Source of the DNA: Kangiella sp.
GTDB taxonomy: Bacteria > Pseudomonadota > Gammaproteobacteria > Enterobacterales > Kangiellaceae
Assembly (NCBI GenBank): GCA_028284185.1
Contig: JANQSG010000020.1
Location: forward strand, 124,001 to 188,000
Length of the DNA stretch: 64,000 bases
Direction of reading: 5' to 3'
Position 1 is the stretch's first letter; the number at the start of each line of letters is the position of its first letter. Shown piece by piece: positions 27,042-36,395 of the stretch. A program made the translations under genes and the position numbers. The notes under the pieces are model-generated. The model was not told the origin of the DNA, made no database searches, and worked only from the letters and a program-made list of their open reading frames with translations.

Positions 27042-28366
27042 GTATCCTGGTTAGACTTGAATTTTATGGGCAACTTGAGAATAAACCGAGCTCCCCCCAG
27101 ATTTTCACTACCCGCAACTTTAATGCTTCCCTGATGCCGTTTAGCAATATTTTTAACAATAGCCAAACCCAAACCTGCACCTCCTGAGCCACGGCTACGG
27201 CTATGATCCAGGCGAGTAAATGGTTCAAAAATACGTTCTCTTTTGCCAGGCGGGACACCGTTACCATCATCCTCTACAATTAAACTAAAGTCTTCGGTAT
27301 TTTTTTGTATGGACACTTTAATTCGTGAATGACTAAATTTAGCCGCATTGGAAACTAAATTTAGAATACAGCGTTCCACTAATTTTTGATCCAACCAACA
27401 ATTAAAAGCATCGTCTGATTCAAGTGCAACTTCAAAATGTTTAGCTTGATAAAGTGGAGATACCTTCTTAATTACAGTATCAATAGTATCGAGTAGATTG
27501 AAATTACTAGGAGTTAAGGTCAATTGGCCATCTTTTAGGCGGGAATAATCCAAAACTTCTTTAACCAGCGAATCTAGTTCTTCCAGTGAATTTTCAATAT
27601 CGCTTTTTAAGCTTTCGGCTTTTTGACTGTCCGGATTACTCGTGAGCAAATCAATGGCAAAGCTGATTCTGGCCATTGGTCCTCTGAATTCATGAGCTAC
27701 AGCATGCATCAGGTCTCTTTGGCTATATAAATTACGTTTATGCTCTTTCTGTAACTGGAATATTTTCTTTACTAACAGAGGGGTATTATTTGAAACATTA
27801 TCTAAGGCTTCATTATTTTTATTGATATACACGGAGGAGGAAACCTTATTGATTGCTTCGTTTGCATCTTGGAACCTTGATTTTAAATAGCTATAAGCTG
27901 CTAAAGCAGTTATATAATTAAAACCGAGTAGTAGAAAAATATAGACTACTAAGTCTTGAAGGTTAATGTTCTCATAAGTGGCAACATAAGGACCTAAGAC
28001 CAGATAATTTTGTTCATTAAGCTTTAATATTCCGATAGGACCAGCTTCATATTCCATATAAATTTTGTAACGCTCCTGAGATAAAGCTTCTCGGATTTCC
28101 TTTGGCAATTCTAAATCAGACGGTTTACGTTGTTTGATAGAACGATTTAGTTCAAGACTGGCCTGGTCAACAATAGTTTTTGAAAAGCGGTATTCATTAG
28201 CTGCTAATCTTATATTAAGATCCAGTAAGTCACTTCTAACAATTTGTTCCTTTTTTCTATACTCGATGTCTGAGACCCAGGGAAAGTAAAAAGAATATAG
28301 TAATACCCCAGCCACGCCATTAACCAGCGCTAAAAATAAAACAAAAATAGCAAATTGCTTTTTCAT
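27038..28366 (-). CDS. Sensor histidine kinase, RstB-like
   Basis: 442 residues. TM1 is about 7-29, a periplasmic sensor of about 100 residues follows, and TM2 is about 131-152. A HAMP-like linker precedes the dimerisation H-box HAVAHEFRGPMARISFAIDLL, with phospho-accepting His at about 225. The ATPase blocks are ILNLVSNAAKF (N), VEDDGNGVPPGKRERIFEPF (G1/F) and GGAGLGLAIVKNIAKRH (G2). It is coupled to the response regulator (start overlaps its stop, ATGA). The regulator resembles RstA, so I call this RstB-like. The ligand is unknown. Confidence 0.9.
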   Translation of the reverse strand: MKKQFAIFVLFLALVNGVAGVLLYSFYFPWVSDIEYRKKEQIVRSDLLDLNIRLAANEYRFSKTIVDQASLELNRSIKQRKPSDLELPKEIREALSQERYKIYMEYEAGPIGILKLNEQNYLVLGPYVATYENINLQDLVVYIFLLLGFNYITALAAYSYLKSRFQDANEAINKVSSSVYINKNNEALDNVSNNTPLLVKKIFQLQKEHKRNLYSQRDLMHAVAHEFRGPMARISFAIDLLTSNPDSQKAESLKSDIENSLEELDSLVKEVLDYSRLKDGQLTLTPSNFNLLDTIDTVIKKVSPLYQAKHFEVALESDDAFNCWLDQKLVERCILNLVSNAAKFSHSRIKVSIQKNTEDFSLIVEDDGNGVPPGKRERIFEPFTRLDHSRSRGSGGAGLGLAIVKNIAKRHQGSIKVAGSENLGGARFILKLPIKFKSNQDT

Positions 28367-29052
28367 TGTGCTAGTAGGTAACCTTGCCCCCGAATGGTTT
28401 TAATAATGTATGGGTTTTTAGGATCGTCACCTAATTTTTTGCGAAGTCTGGAAATCCTCAGATCAATACTGCGATCCAGGCCATCATATTCCAGACGAAA
28501 GGTTTTACGATGTAACTCCTCTCGACTTATTACCTTGCCCGATTGTTCTGCTAAAAGCCATAATAAGTTATATTCTGCTGTAGTCAGGTGAACGCTAGTG
28601 TTATTCACTGATACGGAGCGGCTTTTGGGATTAATACTAATCTTACCAACAATGATTTGGGAGGATTTACCATTTGATTTATCGTAGGACTCCACTCTGC
28701 GTAATAAAGCCCTAAGATGGGCTAATAAAACTCGGGGCTTGGTTGGTTTGGTAAGATAGTCATCGGCTCCAGTTTCCAAACCAACGATTTCATCAATATC
28801 ATTATCCATAGCGGTTAGCATTAAAATCGGGCCTTGATAAAAATCCCTGACTTGACGGCATACCGTTAGTCCATCTGCTCCTGGTAGCATAATATCAAGA
28901 ATAATGGCTAGAGGAGGGTTTTTTCCTACATACTCAATGGCATCGTTGCCATTATCTACAATAGTAACTTCATAGTCGTTGATCTGCAAAAATTCTCCGG
29001 TTAGTGCCGCGAGTTTATGATCGTCTTCTACTAATAATATAGTGTTATTCAT
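28363..29052 (-). CDS. OmpR-family response regulator, RstA-like
   Basis: 229 residues. The receiver domain has the acidic pair ED-D at 9-11, phospho-acceptor Asp53 in IILDIMLPGADGL, the Thr in LTAMDND and the Lys in DDYLTKPTKP. A C-terminal winged helix (about 130-229) has the pattern LTTAEYNLLWLLAEQSGKVISREEL and RGQGYLLAQ. Its closest remembered relative is E. coli RstA (LDIMLPG, LxxLxSD, KxTxPxVLLARLR). Divergent from the chalcone-isomerase/TonB gene, which may be a target. Confidence 0.9.
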   Translation of the reverse strand: MNNTILLVEDDHKLAALTGEFLQINDYEVTIVDNGNDAIEYVGKNPPLAIILDIMLPGADGLTVCRQVRDFYQGPILMLTAMDNDIDEIVGLETGADDYLTKPTKPRVLLAHLRALLRRVESYDKSNGKSSQIIVGKISINPKSRSVSVNNTSVHLTTAEYNLLWLLAEQSGKVISREELHRKTFRLEYDGLDRSIDLRISRLRKKLGDDPKNPYIIKTIRGQGYLLAQ

Positions 29053-29195
29053 ATTCTTTCAGTTAGCTGCTTTACGCAGACTATAATTTATATAAAACAA
29101 AGGATTGTCTGCATCATATAAAACTTGCATTTAAAGGTATAGGCCTTAAAATGGTTTCGTGAGTTATTTTAACCAGAATTTTATCTGTTTATATC

Positions 29196-30440
29196 ATGAA
29201 TAATAAATTATTATCTTTCAGCATCACGCTGCTTATTTTTTTAGCTTGCTTGCCATCAACTTTATATTCAGCGACTAGCATTTCGCTAGGAAGTGCTACT
29301 TTACAATTAAATGGTATTGCCATTCAAAGTGAACTGAGAAGCGATTGGTTTATCAATGCACTTTATTTATCTGAAAAAAGCACCAATCCGGAAGCTATTT
29401 TGTCTGATGTTAACCCCAAGCGTATGGAAATCAAAGTGTTAGCAGATCATTTGTCCGGCCGTCGCCTTAAGCGATTTTGGGTAGAGAGGATTCGGAATAA
29501 CAATAACCCAAGCGATGTTCTGGCGTTAGCAAAACAGGTGCGTAACTTTGCTAACGCTATGGGACAAAACTTGGTGGCTAATGATGTAATTACGATTGAT
29601 TATTTACCAGGTACAGCGACAAGAATTTCTATCAATGGTTCGAAAACTGCTGATTTGAGCCCTAAAATTTTTAATATGGTCTTAAAAAGTTGGATTGGAG
29701 AACTACCTCCTTCCAATGAGTTCAAGACTGCCATTTTAGGTGAAACCAATTATGATGCATTGCTGAGCCGCTATCAGGCGATCCAGCCTTCCGAAGCACG
29801 CATAGCTCTATTTGACCAGAAGTTGCAAGAAGAAATTGCTAGAAAAGCAAAGTTAGAGGAAGAAAAGCGTTTAGCTGAAGAAAAGAAAAAAGCTGCTGAA
29901 GAAGAGAAAAAGCGCCAAGAGTTGTTAGCACAACAGCAAGCTGAACAAGAGCGTCAGACTCAATTAGCACAAGCTGCAGAAGCCCAAAAGCGTGAACAGG
30001 AGCAGCTTAAACAGGCTGAAGAGGCAGCCCGTAAGGCAGAAGAGGCTGCAGCAAAACCACCCGTGGTGGAAGTTCCTGCTGGCCCAACCCCAGAAGAGAT
30101 TGCTGCTATCAAAAGAAATTATACCAATAGCATTAAACGCCATTATTCGCCGTATTTTAAATATCCAACCCGTGAGCTTATTAAACGTTATGGGGGAACG
30201 ATATTTAAACGACCTAAAAAAGGTAAAACGCATGGTAAGGTGGATGTTCAACTGGAAGTTGATCATGATGGTGATTTAGTCGGCGGCTCTGTTATTAAGA
30301 GTTCAGGTGAGAGAATTTTAGATGAAGCGGTTGAAAAAGCCTTATTTGATGCTGTGCCGTTTCCGGCAATGCCGAGTGAATTAAAAGAAGATACTTTTAG
30401 CACGGTATTATCAATTAGTATTCCTGCGCCAACTCTATAA
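29196..30440 (+). CDS. Secreted chalcone-isomerase-like / TonB C-terminal fusion protein
   Basis: 414 residues. The N-terminal signal is hydrophobic (5-24) and ends LYSA-TS, so probable secretion. About 25-185 is a chalcone-isomerase-like domain (ATLQLNGIAIQSELRSDWFINALYLSEKS, DYLPGTATRISINGS). About 208-287 is a Lys/Glu/Ala-rich TolA-like coiled coil. About 290-414 is a TonB C-terminal domain (GKVDVQLEVDHDGDLVGGSVIKSSGERILDEAVEKAL). Classic TonB is anchored by an N-terminal membrane helix; here the only hydrophobic segment looks cleavable, so energy transduction from ExbBD is doubtful. Divergent from the RstA-like regulator. Confidence 0.78.
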   Translation: MNNKLLSFSITLLIFLACLPSTLYSATSISLGSATLQLNGIAIQSELRSDWFINALYLSEKSTNPEAILSDVNPKRMEIKVLADHLSGRRLKRFWVERIRNNNNPSDVLALAKQVRNFANAMGQNLVANDVITIDYLPGTATRISINGSKTADLSPKIFNMVLKSWIGELPPSNEFKTAILGETNYDALLSRYQAIQPSEARIALFDQKLQEEIARKAKLEEEKRLAEEKKKAAEEEKKRQELLAQQQAEQERQTQLAQAAEAQKREQEQLKQAEEAARKAEEAAAKPPVVEVPAGPTPEEIAAIKRNYTNSIKRHYSPYFKYPTRELIKRYGGTIFKRPKKGKTHGKVDVQLEVDHDGDLVGGSVIKSSGERILDEAVEKALFDAVPFPAMPSELKEDTFSTVLSISIPAPTL

Positions 30441-30459
30441 GTATTGATTTGATTATCTT

Positions 30460-30484
30460 AAGGGGCTTCAGAGCCCCTTTATTT
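30460..30484 (+). terminator. Terminator after the CHI-TonB gene
   Basis: AAGGGGCT (30460-30467), TCAG, AGCCCCTT (30472-30479), then TATTTT. Confidence 0.8.
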
Positions 30485-30516
30485 TAATTGGCTTTAGAAA
30501 ATAGTTTGAGAAAAGT

Positions 30517-31623
30517 ATGTATGTTAATAAAAATTTTGACGCTGGAAATATAGAAGTTGTTCAAATAAAAGATTCATCTGTAATTCTAAATATTAGTGCA
30601 GATACTAATTCCGAATTTAAGCAATGGTTTTATTTCCAGTTTCATGCTGAAGCTGGAAAAAAGTATCACTTTGAAATTGCCAATGCAGCAAACTGTTCTT
30701 ATGAAAAAGGTTGGGAAAATTATCAGGTAGTGGCTTCCTATGATGGCGATTATTGGTTTAGAGTGGATACTCAATATGAAGCTAAGAAGCTTATTTTTTC
30801 ACATGAATTAAGCCATAACAGTATTTATTTTGCATATTTTGCACCTTATTCGTACCAAAGACACCAACAATTGATTCATAACGCCCAATTATCCGAGACT
30901 TGTACCCATAGTGTTTTAGGAACGACAGTTGATGGTCGAAATATCGATTTGTTAGTGATAGGGGATACTAGTAATAAAGCAGTTTGGATAACGGCACGTC
31001 AACATCCCGGCGAAACTATGGCTGAATGGTGTGCTGAGGGGATAGTTGAGTCTTTGCTGGACACTGATAGTGCTTTATCGCTCACTTTATTAAAAGATTA
31101 TTGCTTTTATGTAGTGCCTAACATGAATCCTGATGGTTCGGTGCATGGCAATTTGCGTTCCAATTTTGCTGGAGCCAATTTAAATCGGGAATGGTTAGAG
31201 CCATCTTTAGAGCATAGTCCTGAGGTTTATCATGTGCGCCGTATGATGAAACAAACTGGGGTTGCAGCTTATTTGGATTTACATGGGGATGAAGGGCTGC
31301 CTTATGTGTTTATGGCTGGAAATGAGGGTAATCCAAGTTACAGCAATAGCATCGCACAATTAGAGCAGAATTTTTCTAATAACTTAATGGTGATTAATCC
31401 CGATTTTCAAAGCGAATTCGGTTATCCAAAAGACGAGCCTGGTAAGGCCGATTTAAGGATTGCGAGTAACTGGGTTGGTGAAGAGTTTAAATGTTTGGCC
31501 TTGACCATAGAAATGCCTTTTAAAGATAATGCTAATATCCCGAATAAAGAAATGGGCTGGTCGGCTGAACGCAGTTATTTATTGGGTACTTCCTTGCTCA
31601 CGGCTTTATACCAAACTTTATAG
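30517..31623 (+). CDS. M14-family carboxypeptidase, cytosolic CCP-like
   Basis: 368 residues, no signal peptide. The N-terminal roughly 120 residues form the beta-sandwich typical of cytosolic carboxypeptidases (pattern WFYFQFHAEAGKKYHFEI, YFAYFAPYSYQRH). The peptidase domain has zinc ligands in RQHPGETMAEW near 165-175 and YLDLHGDEGLPY near 260-271, substrate-binding NPDGSVHGNLRSNFAGANLNREW near 205-227, and a Glu in LTIEMPFKDN near 330-339. Eukaryotic relatives remove polyglutamate from tubulin; bacterial substrates are unknown. Followed 8 bp later by the saccharopine dehydrogenase gene. Confidence 0.88.
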   Translation: MYVNKNFDAGNIEVVQIKDSSVILNISADTNSEFKQWFYFQFHAEAGKKYHFEIANAANCSYEKGWENYQVVASYDGDYWFRVDTQYEAKKLIFSHELSHNSIYFAYFAPYSYQRHQQLIHNAQLSETCTHSVLGTTVDGRNIDLLVIGDTSNKAVWITARQHPGETMAEWCAEGIVESLLDTDSALSLTLLKDYCFYVVPNMNPDGSVHGNLRSNFAGANLNREWLEPSLEHSPEVYHVRRMMKQTGVAAYLDLHGDEGLPYVFMAGNEGNPSYSNSIAQLEQNFSNNLMVINPDFQSEFGYPKDEPGKADLRIASNWVGEEFKCLALTIEMPFKDNANIPNKEMGWSAERSYLLGTSLLTALYQTL

Positions 31624-31631
31624 CGATTTAA

Positions 31632-32987
31632 ATGATGAAAAATATCCTGGTCCTAGGTGCAGGGTTTGTAGCCGAGCCCGTGGTGGAATATCTTAGTCGT
31701 CGTTCAGAGAATCAAATCACTTTAGCCAATTATGTTTTAGCAGAAGCTAAAAATCTGGCATCCAAATTTAGTGGTGTTAAGGCGATACAATTAGATGTTG
31801 CTAATCAAGATGAAGTTAAGAAACAGTTAAAGGGATTTGATCTGGCAGTTAGTTTAGTGCCAGCACCGTTTCATGCAGCTATTGCCAAGGCCTGCATTGC
31901 CACTAAAGTTTCTATGGTGACGGCCAGTTATGAGTCAGATGAAATGCGCGCTTTAGCAAAAGAGGCCAAAGATGCAGATATTACTATTTTGAATGAAATA
32001 GGTCTGGATCCTGGTATTGATCACTTAAGTGCGATGCAAATTATTGATAAGGCTCATGAAAAAGGTGAAAGCATCGATTGCTTTGTTTCCTGGTGCGGTG
32101 GTTTGCCGGCACCGGAATTTAATGATAATCCCTTGGGCTATAAATTCTCTTGGGCGCCAAAAGCGGTTTTAATGGCCTTGCTAAATGAAGCCAAGTATCT
32201 GCATCAAAATAAAGCTGTTGAAGTTTCATCCGATCAACTAATGGACTGGACTCAGCCATTAGAGGTAAGCGGTTTAAAGCTGGAGGGCTACCCTAATCGT
32301 GAATCAATCAGTTATAAGGAAGTTTATGGTATTGAAGAAAGTTCTACTTTATTAAGAGGCACTTTACGGTATCAGGGTTTTAGCGAAATTATCAAAGGCG
32401 CCCATCAATTAAAACTTTTATCTACAGAAACAATAGAAACAGCTGATAATATGGATTGGTTGGAGTTTTTAAAGTTGTTAAATGCTAATAAAAAGTTGGA
32501 TAAACTTTTATTAAATTTAAGCGTTAAAGCAAAAGAAGCTTTAACTTGGCTGGGCTGTTTTAGCCATACAAAAATTTCAAAAAAATCGACGCCATTGGAT
32601 ATTTTTTGCGACTTATTGGTCGAGAAGCTTCAATATTTAAATAATGAGTCTGATATGGTTGTGCTGCAACATAAGTTTGTGATAACTAAAGCTTCTGGTG
32701 AGGAATATTTTATAAGCTCAACGCTGAAAGTTATCGGTGATCCTAATGGCTATTCGGCTATGTCGAAAACGGTGGGTTATCCTGTGGCAATTGCTAGCCA
32801 ATTGATTTTGGATGGCGCTTTTAAAAAAGCGGGTTTACAGTTGCCAGTGAGTAAAGAGTTGTATCAACCTATGCTGAAATGTTTAAAAGATGAAGGGATT
32901 GATTGTGTGGAAAAAGAATATACTATTGGTGAGAAAAGTCGGAAAGGTTTTCTATCCGAGCTTTATTCGGTTAATTTAAAAAGATAA
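31632..32987 (+). CDS. Saccharopine dehydrogenase (NADP+, L-glutamate-forming), LYS9-like
   Basis: 451 residues, close in length and pattern to yeast Lys9. It shows the Rossmann NILVLGAGFVAEPVVEYL near 4-21, SYESDEMRALAKEA, NEIGLDPGIDHLSAM near 121-135, CGGLPAPEFNDNPLGYKFSW near 155-174, LRGTLRYQGF near 240-249, and AMSKTVGYPVAIASQLILDG near the end. The family interconverts saccharopine and allysine plus glutamate. Because dapA is present at 24236, lysine is presumably made by the diaminopimelate route, so this gene more likely serves lysine breakdown. Its last 12 bp overlap the convergent S9 gene. No second (LKR) domain is fused. Confidence 0.9.
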   Translation: MMKNILVLGAGFVAEPVVEYLSRRSENQITLANYVLAEAKNLASKFSGVKAIQLDVANQDEVKKQLKGFDLAVSLVPAPFHAAIAKACIATKVSMVTASYESDEMRALAKEAKDADITILNEIGLDPGIDHLSAMQIIDKAHEKGESIDCFVSWCGGLPAPEFNDNPLGYKFSWAPKAVLMALLNEAKYLHQNKAVEVSSDQLMDWTQPLEVSGLKLEGYPNRESISYKEVYGIEESSTLLRGTLRYQGFSEIIKGAHQLKLLSTETIETADNMDWLEFLKLLNANKKLDKLLLNLSVKAKEALTWLGCFSHTKISKKSTPLDIFCDLLVEKLQYLNNESDMVVLQHKFVITKASGEEYFISSTLKVIGDPNGYSAMSKTVGYPVAIASQLILDGAFKKAGLQLPVSKELYQPMLKCLKDEGIDCVEKEYTIGEKSRKGFLSELYSVNLKR

Positions 32988-35084
32988 TTGCTGTTTTAAA
33001 AAATACAGTTGTTTAAAGTTTAAATTATCTGATGTGGCTTTATTCATATAAAGAACAGGCTTTGGGACTTGCTGATAATTTTGCAGCTTTGCCAGAAATT
33101 GTAAGTTATCACTTTTTTCAGAATCGGTGATGATTAAGCTGGCTGGATAGGCTTTAGGGTGGATCTGTTCAAAAGGACTTAGGCTTAATAACCGTTGGCT
33201 GCTCGCTCTGTCATTACTGTATCCAAATTCTTTGGCCCAACCTGGATCAGCATTTTGTGCCCGTAACGCTAGGTTGTAATAACCATTCTGGAAAATAGCA
33301 GCAGCAAAAGCATTTTCGGATTGATTAATAGCTTGTGCAATAATAGGGCTATTTATGTGGTTACCGTATATGGCTAATTTTTTTGTTGAACTATAGTTTT
33401 TATCAAGTAGCCAGCTTTGTGCTGCAATTAAGTCTGCAACAGCTTTATTTTTATTTTTTCCTGCACCATTGAGATACCAATCAGTACCATAAATCCCGCC
33501 GCCTCGGCTATGCACTAAGGCCAGAGTTCCGCCTGAATTGATAAAATCACTTGCCAATGGTTCGTATTGATTGTCAAAAATATTGCCAAAACCATTATTG
33601 GCCATTAAAAGGGTAGGCCTATCACGCCGGATCTTGCCTTTGGCCAGCAGAGTAATAGGGATGCGACTACTGTCCAAACTTCTGAAAAAAAACAGTTGGC
33701 TTTTTATTTCATTATTTCTTAGGTTTAAGTTCTTTAAAACACCGTGCTCTTTAGGATCAAAAATTGCATTAAATTTTAAACTTTCAATATCGACATGAAA
33801 AACTTGGCTACTGTTGCTTAATGAGTTTAAGCTAACCAGTGGAGACGGTTCTGTTTCGGCATTATTCAGCATTAAAGCTTTTGGACTGAATTGCAAATCT
33901 GCAAAAACATCAGTTTCAATTAATGTTTTATTGGAGCCATTTAATTGAGATACATATAATCTGTTTCGACTGTTTTCTTTATAATTTAGTAACCATCGAT
34001 TTTTGTGATATTGAGCATCGACTAATAGATCATTAGTTTGAGCGACAACTTCTTTCCAGTTTCTTCTTGATGGACTTTTGAGATCAATGGAAATAATCCG
34101 ATTTCTCGATGCAGAAAGGTTGCTCAGAAAATAAAATTTTTCATCTCTGTTGGTTAAAAACTGGAATTTTGCATTAATCTTTTCAATTAGTTTAATGGCT
34201 GCTTTATCTTGATTATTAAGAGGTTTAACCCAAATTACATTTTGCTTATGTCTACTCTGTTGGGTGCTAATGACCAGATAATTTAAATCTTCTGTGATTT
34301 GCGCATTGAGCCTGGCAATATTGGAAGAAGCCAGTGGCTGTTTCTTAGAATTTGCAGTTTCAGCTTCAACTTCAACTGAAAAAATAACCGAATCATATTT
34401 TTGGGGCAGCTTTAAATTTCCAGTTTTGACTTGAGAGTCTGAACTGTAAATGAATTGACTTTCCCCAATCCATTGAAAGTTATTGACTGCCTGCGTTTGT
34501 GGAAAGCTTCTGGCCAAAAACTTGTTGCCACTAAAATCATAAAGATGCCAGCGATATTGATCTAGTTGGGTTTGAATTAAATAGGCTGCATAGCGTCCAT
34601 AGGGTGATAGCTTGAGTGCTTTAACAGCTTTTAAATCAGGCTGCGCAATAGTTATATGGTTAATGCTTTGATTAATTGAGTTATAGCGACTGAGCTGCCA
34701 CTGAACTTGTTCTTGAGAAAATTTTTTATTGATAAAAAAGAAAAAATAACCTCTCCGGCTGGGCCATAAATAGTTGCTGACAGGGGTGTCTGGCTGCTTA
34801 CTAATAAAGTCCTGGAAGTTTTCATTATTAAAATACTCTTGAGTAAGCTTTTGCTGGCTTTGGATCCAAATCTGAACTTTATTGGATTGAGTTTCACTTA
34901 ACCAATGATAAGGGTTTTCTATGCTTATTCCATTAAATTCATATTCAAATGGAATTGTTTCATTTTTTGGGTTTTCTATGGGTGCGGCTTTTGTATAGGG
35001 AGTTTCATTAGAGCAGGCAAAGATTAGTGTAAACGCAATAATTACTATTAGTTTTTTATAATCTAAAAAATAACTTGAAAACAC
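32976..35084 (-). CDS. Prolyl-oligopeptidase-family (S9) lipoprotein lacking the catalytic triad
   Basis: 702 residues. The signal peptide has lipobox IFAC (Cys24). A beta-propeller-like middle follows (about 90-440), then an alpha/beta-hydrolase C-terminal domain with the family blocks NGFGNIFDNQYEP and LVHSRGGGIYGTDWYLNGAGKNKNK. Where active members have G-G-S-x-G-G the sequence reads YGNHINSPII (near 572-581), so the nucleophile Ser is His. The Asp loop reads IITDSEKSDN and the His loop NKATSDNLNF, so both other triad residues are missing too. It appears to be a pseudoenzyme, probably a binding or regulatory lipoprotein. Divergent from nadA. Confidence 0.85.
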   Translation of the reverse strand: MFSSYFLDYKKLIVIIAFTLIFACSNETPYTKAAPIENPKNETIPFEYEFNGISIENPYHWLSETQSNKVQIWIQSQQKLTQEYFNNENFQDFISKQPDTPVSNYLWPSRRGYFFFFINKKFSQEQVQWQLSRYNSINQSINHITIAQPDLKAVKALKLSPYGRYAAYLIQTQLDQYRWHLYDFSGNKFLARSFPQTQAVNNFQWIGESQFIYSSDSQVKTGNLKLPQKYDSVIFSVEVEAETANSKKQPLASSNIARLNAQITEDLNYLVISTQQSRHKQNVIWVKPLNNQDKAAIKLIEKINAKFQFLTNRDEKFYFLSNLSASRNRIISIDLKSPSRRNWKEVVAQTNDLLVDAQYHKNRWLLNYKENSRNRLYVSQLNGSNKTLIETDVFADLQFSPKALMLNNAETEPSPLVSLNSLSNSSQVFHVDIESLKFNAIFDPKEHGVLKNLNLRNNEIKSQLFFFRSLDSSRIPITLLAKGKIRRDRPTLLMANNGFGNIFDNQYEPLASDFINSGGTLALVHSRGGGIYGTDWYLNGAGKNKNKAVADLIAAQSWLLDKNYSSTKKLAIYGNHINSPIIAQAINQSENAFAAAIFQNGYYNLALRAQNADPGWAKEFGYSNDRASSQRLLSLSPFEQIHPKAYPASLIITDSEKSDNLQFLAKLQNYQQVPKPVLYMNKATSDNLNFKQLYFLKQQLSF

Positions 35085-35242
35085 TATTTTACCGTTAAGT
35101 TATAAGAATTTGAATGAGAACTTCAATTGTAGCAATATACTACCAATTTATTCCAGTCAGTTTGTAAAGGATCGATTGAAATATTCAGCTTCTGAACCAA
35201 TATCGGCTATACTGATTGTGTTATCAATGATAGAGAAGTTTT

Positions 35243-36301
35243 ATGGCTGCTGAAATCCCCATTCCAGTTGAAATCAATATTCCGTTTCCAAAGCCACCTG
35301 CGGTACTGAATAGTACAGAGCAGGAGTATTATCGAGAGCGTATTATAGCTTTATTAAAGCAGCATAATGCTGTTCTAATTGCGCATTATTATACGGATCC
35401 TGAGATTCAGGCATTGGCCGAAGAAACTGGAGGTTTTGTCGGCGACTCTTTGGAAATGGCTAAGTTTGGAGCTCAGCACCCGGCAGATACTTTGATTATT
35501 GCAGGCGTTAAATTTATGGGAGAAACTGCAAAAATACTGAGTCCTGAAAAACGCGTGTTAATGCCTACTTTAGAGGCGACCTGTTCTTTGGATTTAGGTT
35601 GTCCAATAGGGCCTTTTAATGAATTTTGTAATCAGCATCCTGAGCGTACTGTGGTGGTTTATGCCAATACCTCGGCAGCGGTTAAAGCTAGGGCCGACTG
35701 GGTGGTGACTTCCAGTATTGCTGTTGAGGTGATTGAGCATTTGCAAGCAAAGGATGAGAAAATCATTTGGGGGCCTGATAAACATTTGGGAGCTTATATT
35801 CAAAATCAAACTGGTGCAGATATGCTGTTATGGCAAGGCGCTTGCATTGTACATGATGAGTTTAAATTCCAGGGTTTGGAAAAAGCTATGAACCTTTATC
35901 CTGAAGCGGCGGTATTGGTGCACCCTGAATCTCCAAAGAAAGTGGTAGAACTTGCGGATGTGGTGGGGTCGACCTCACAACTGATTAAAGCTGCCCAAAC
36001 TTTACCGCATCAGCAAGCTATTGTGGCCACAGATAAAGGTATTTTCTATAAAATGCAGCAAGCAGCACCTGACAAGGAACTGATTATAGCTCCTACTGCA
36101 GGTGAGGGCGCAACATGTCGTAGTTGTGCCCACTGTCCCTGGATGAAAATGAATGCCCTTCAGCTGTTAGCAGGAGTCTTTGAGGCAAACGATAACGAAA
36201 TTTTTGTTGAGTCTGCGCTGGCTCAAAAAGCTTTGTTGCCACTAACTAAAATGGTGAATTTTGCACAAGATATAAAAGTGCTGGTAAAAGGAAATATATA
36301 G
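35243..36301 (+). CDS. nadA: Quinolinate synthase A
   Basis: 352 residues. It condenses iminoaspartate and dihydroxyacetone phosphate to quinolinate, for NAD synthesis. It uses a [4Fe-4S] cluster. Conserved Cys are seen in [12 protein letters not shown] near 113-124, [11 protein letters not shown] near 198-208 and [12 protein letters not shown] near 292-303, along with [25 protein letters not shown] near 43-67 and [10 protein letters not shown]. Single gene; the SD is weak. Confidence 0.96.
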   Translation: MAAEIPIPVEINIPFPKPPAVLNSTEQEYYRERIIALLKQHNAVLIAHYYTDPEIQALAEETGGFVGDSLEMAKFGAQHPADTLIIAGVKFMGETAKILSPEKRVLMPTLEATCSLDLGCPIGPFNEFCNQHPERTVVVYANTSAAVKARADWVVTSSIAVEVIEHLQAKDEKIIWGPDKHLGAYIQNQTGADMLLWQGACIVHDEFKFQGLEKAMNLYPEAAVLVHPESPKKVVELADVVGSTSQLIKAAQTLPHQQAIVATDKGIFYKMQQAAPDKELIIAPTAGEGATCRSCAHCPWMKMNALQLLAGVFEANDNEIFVESALAQKALLPLTKMVNFAQDIKVLVKGNI

Positions 36302-36395
36302 TTTGTGTTTCGATAGCACTTAATGGTAACCTATTGATTATAATGGTAAAAAAAGGAACCACTTCACATATCAGTGGTCATTAATAGAAAAATCA

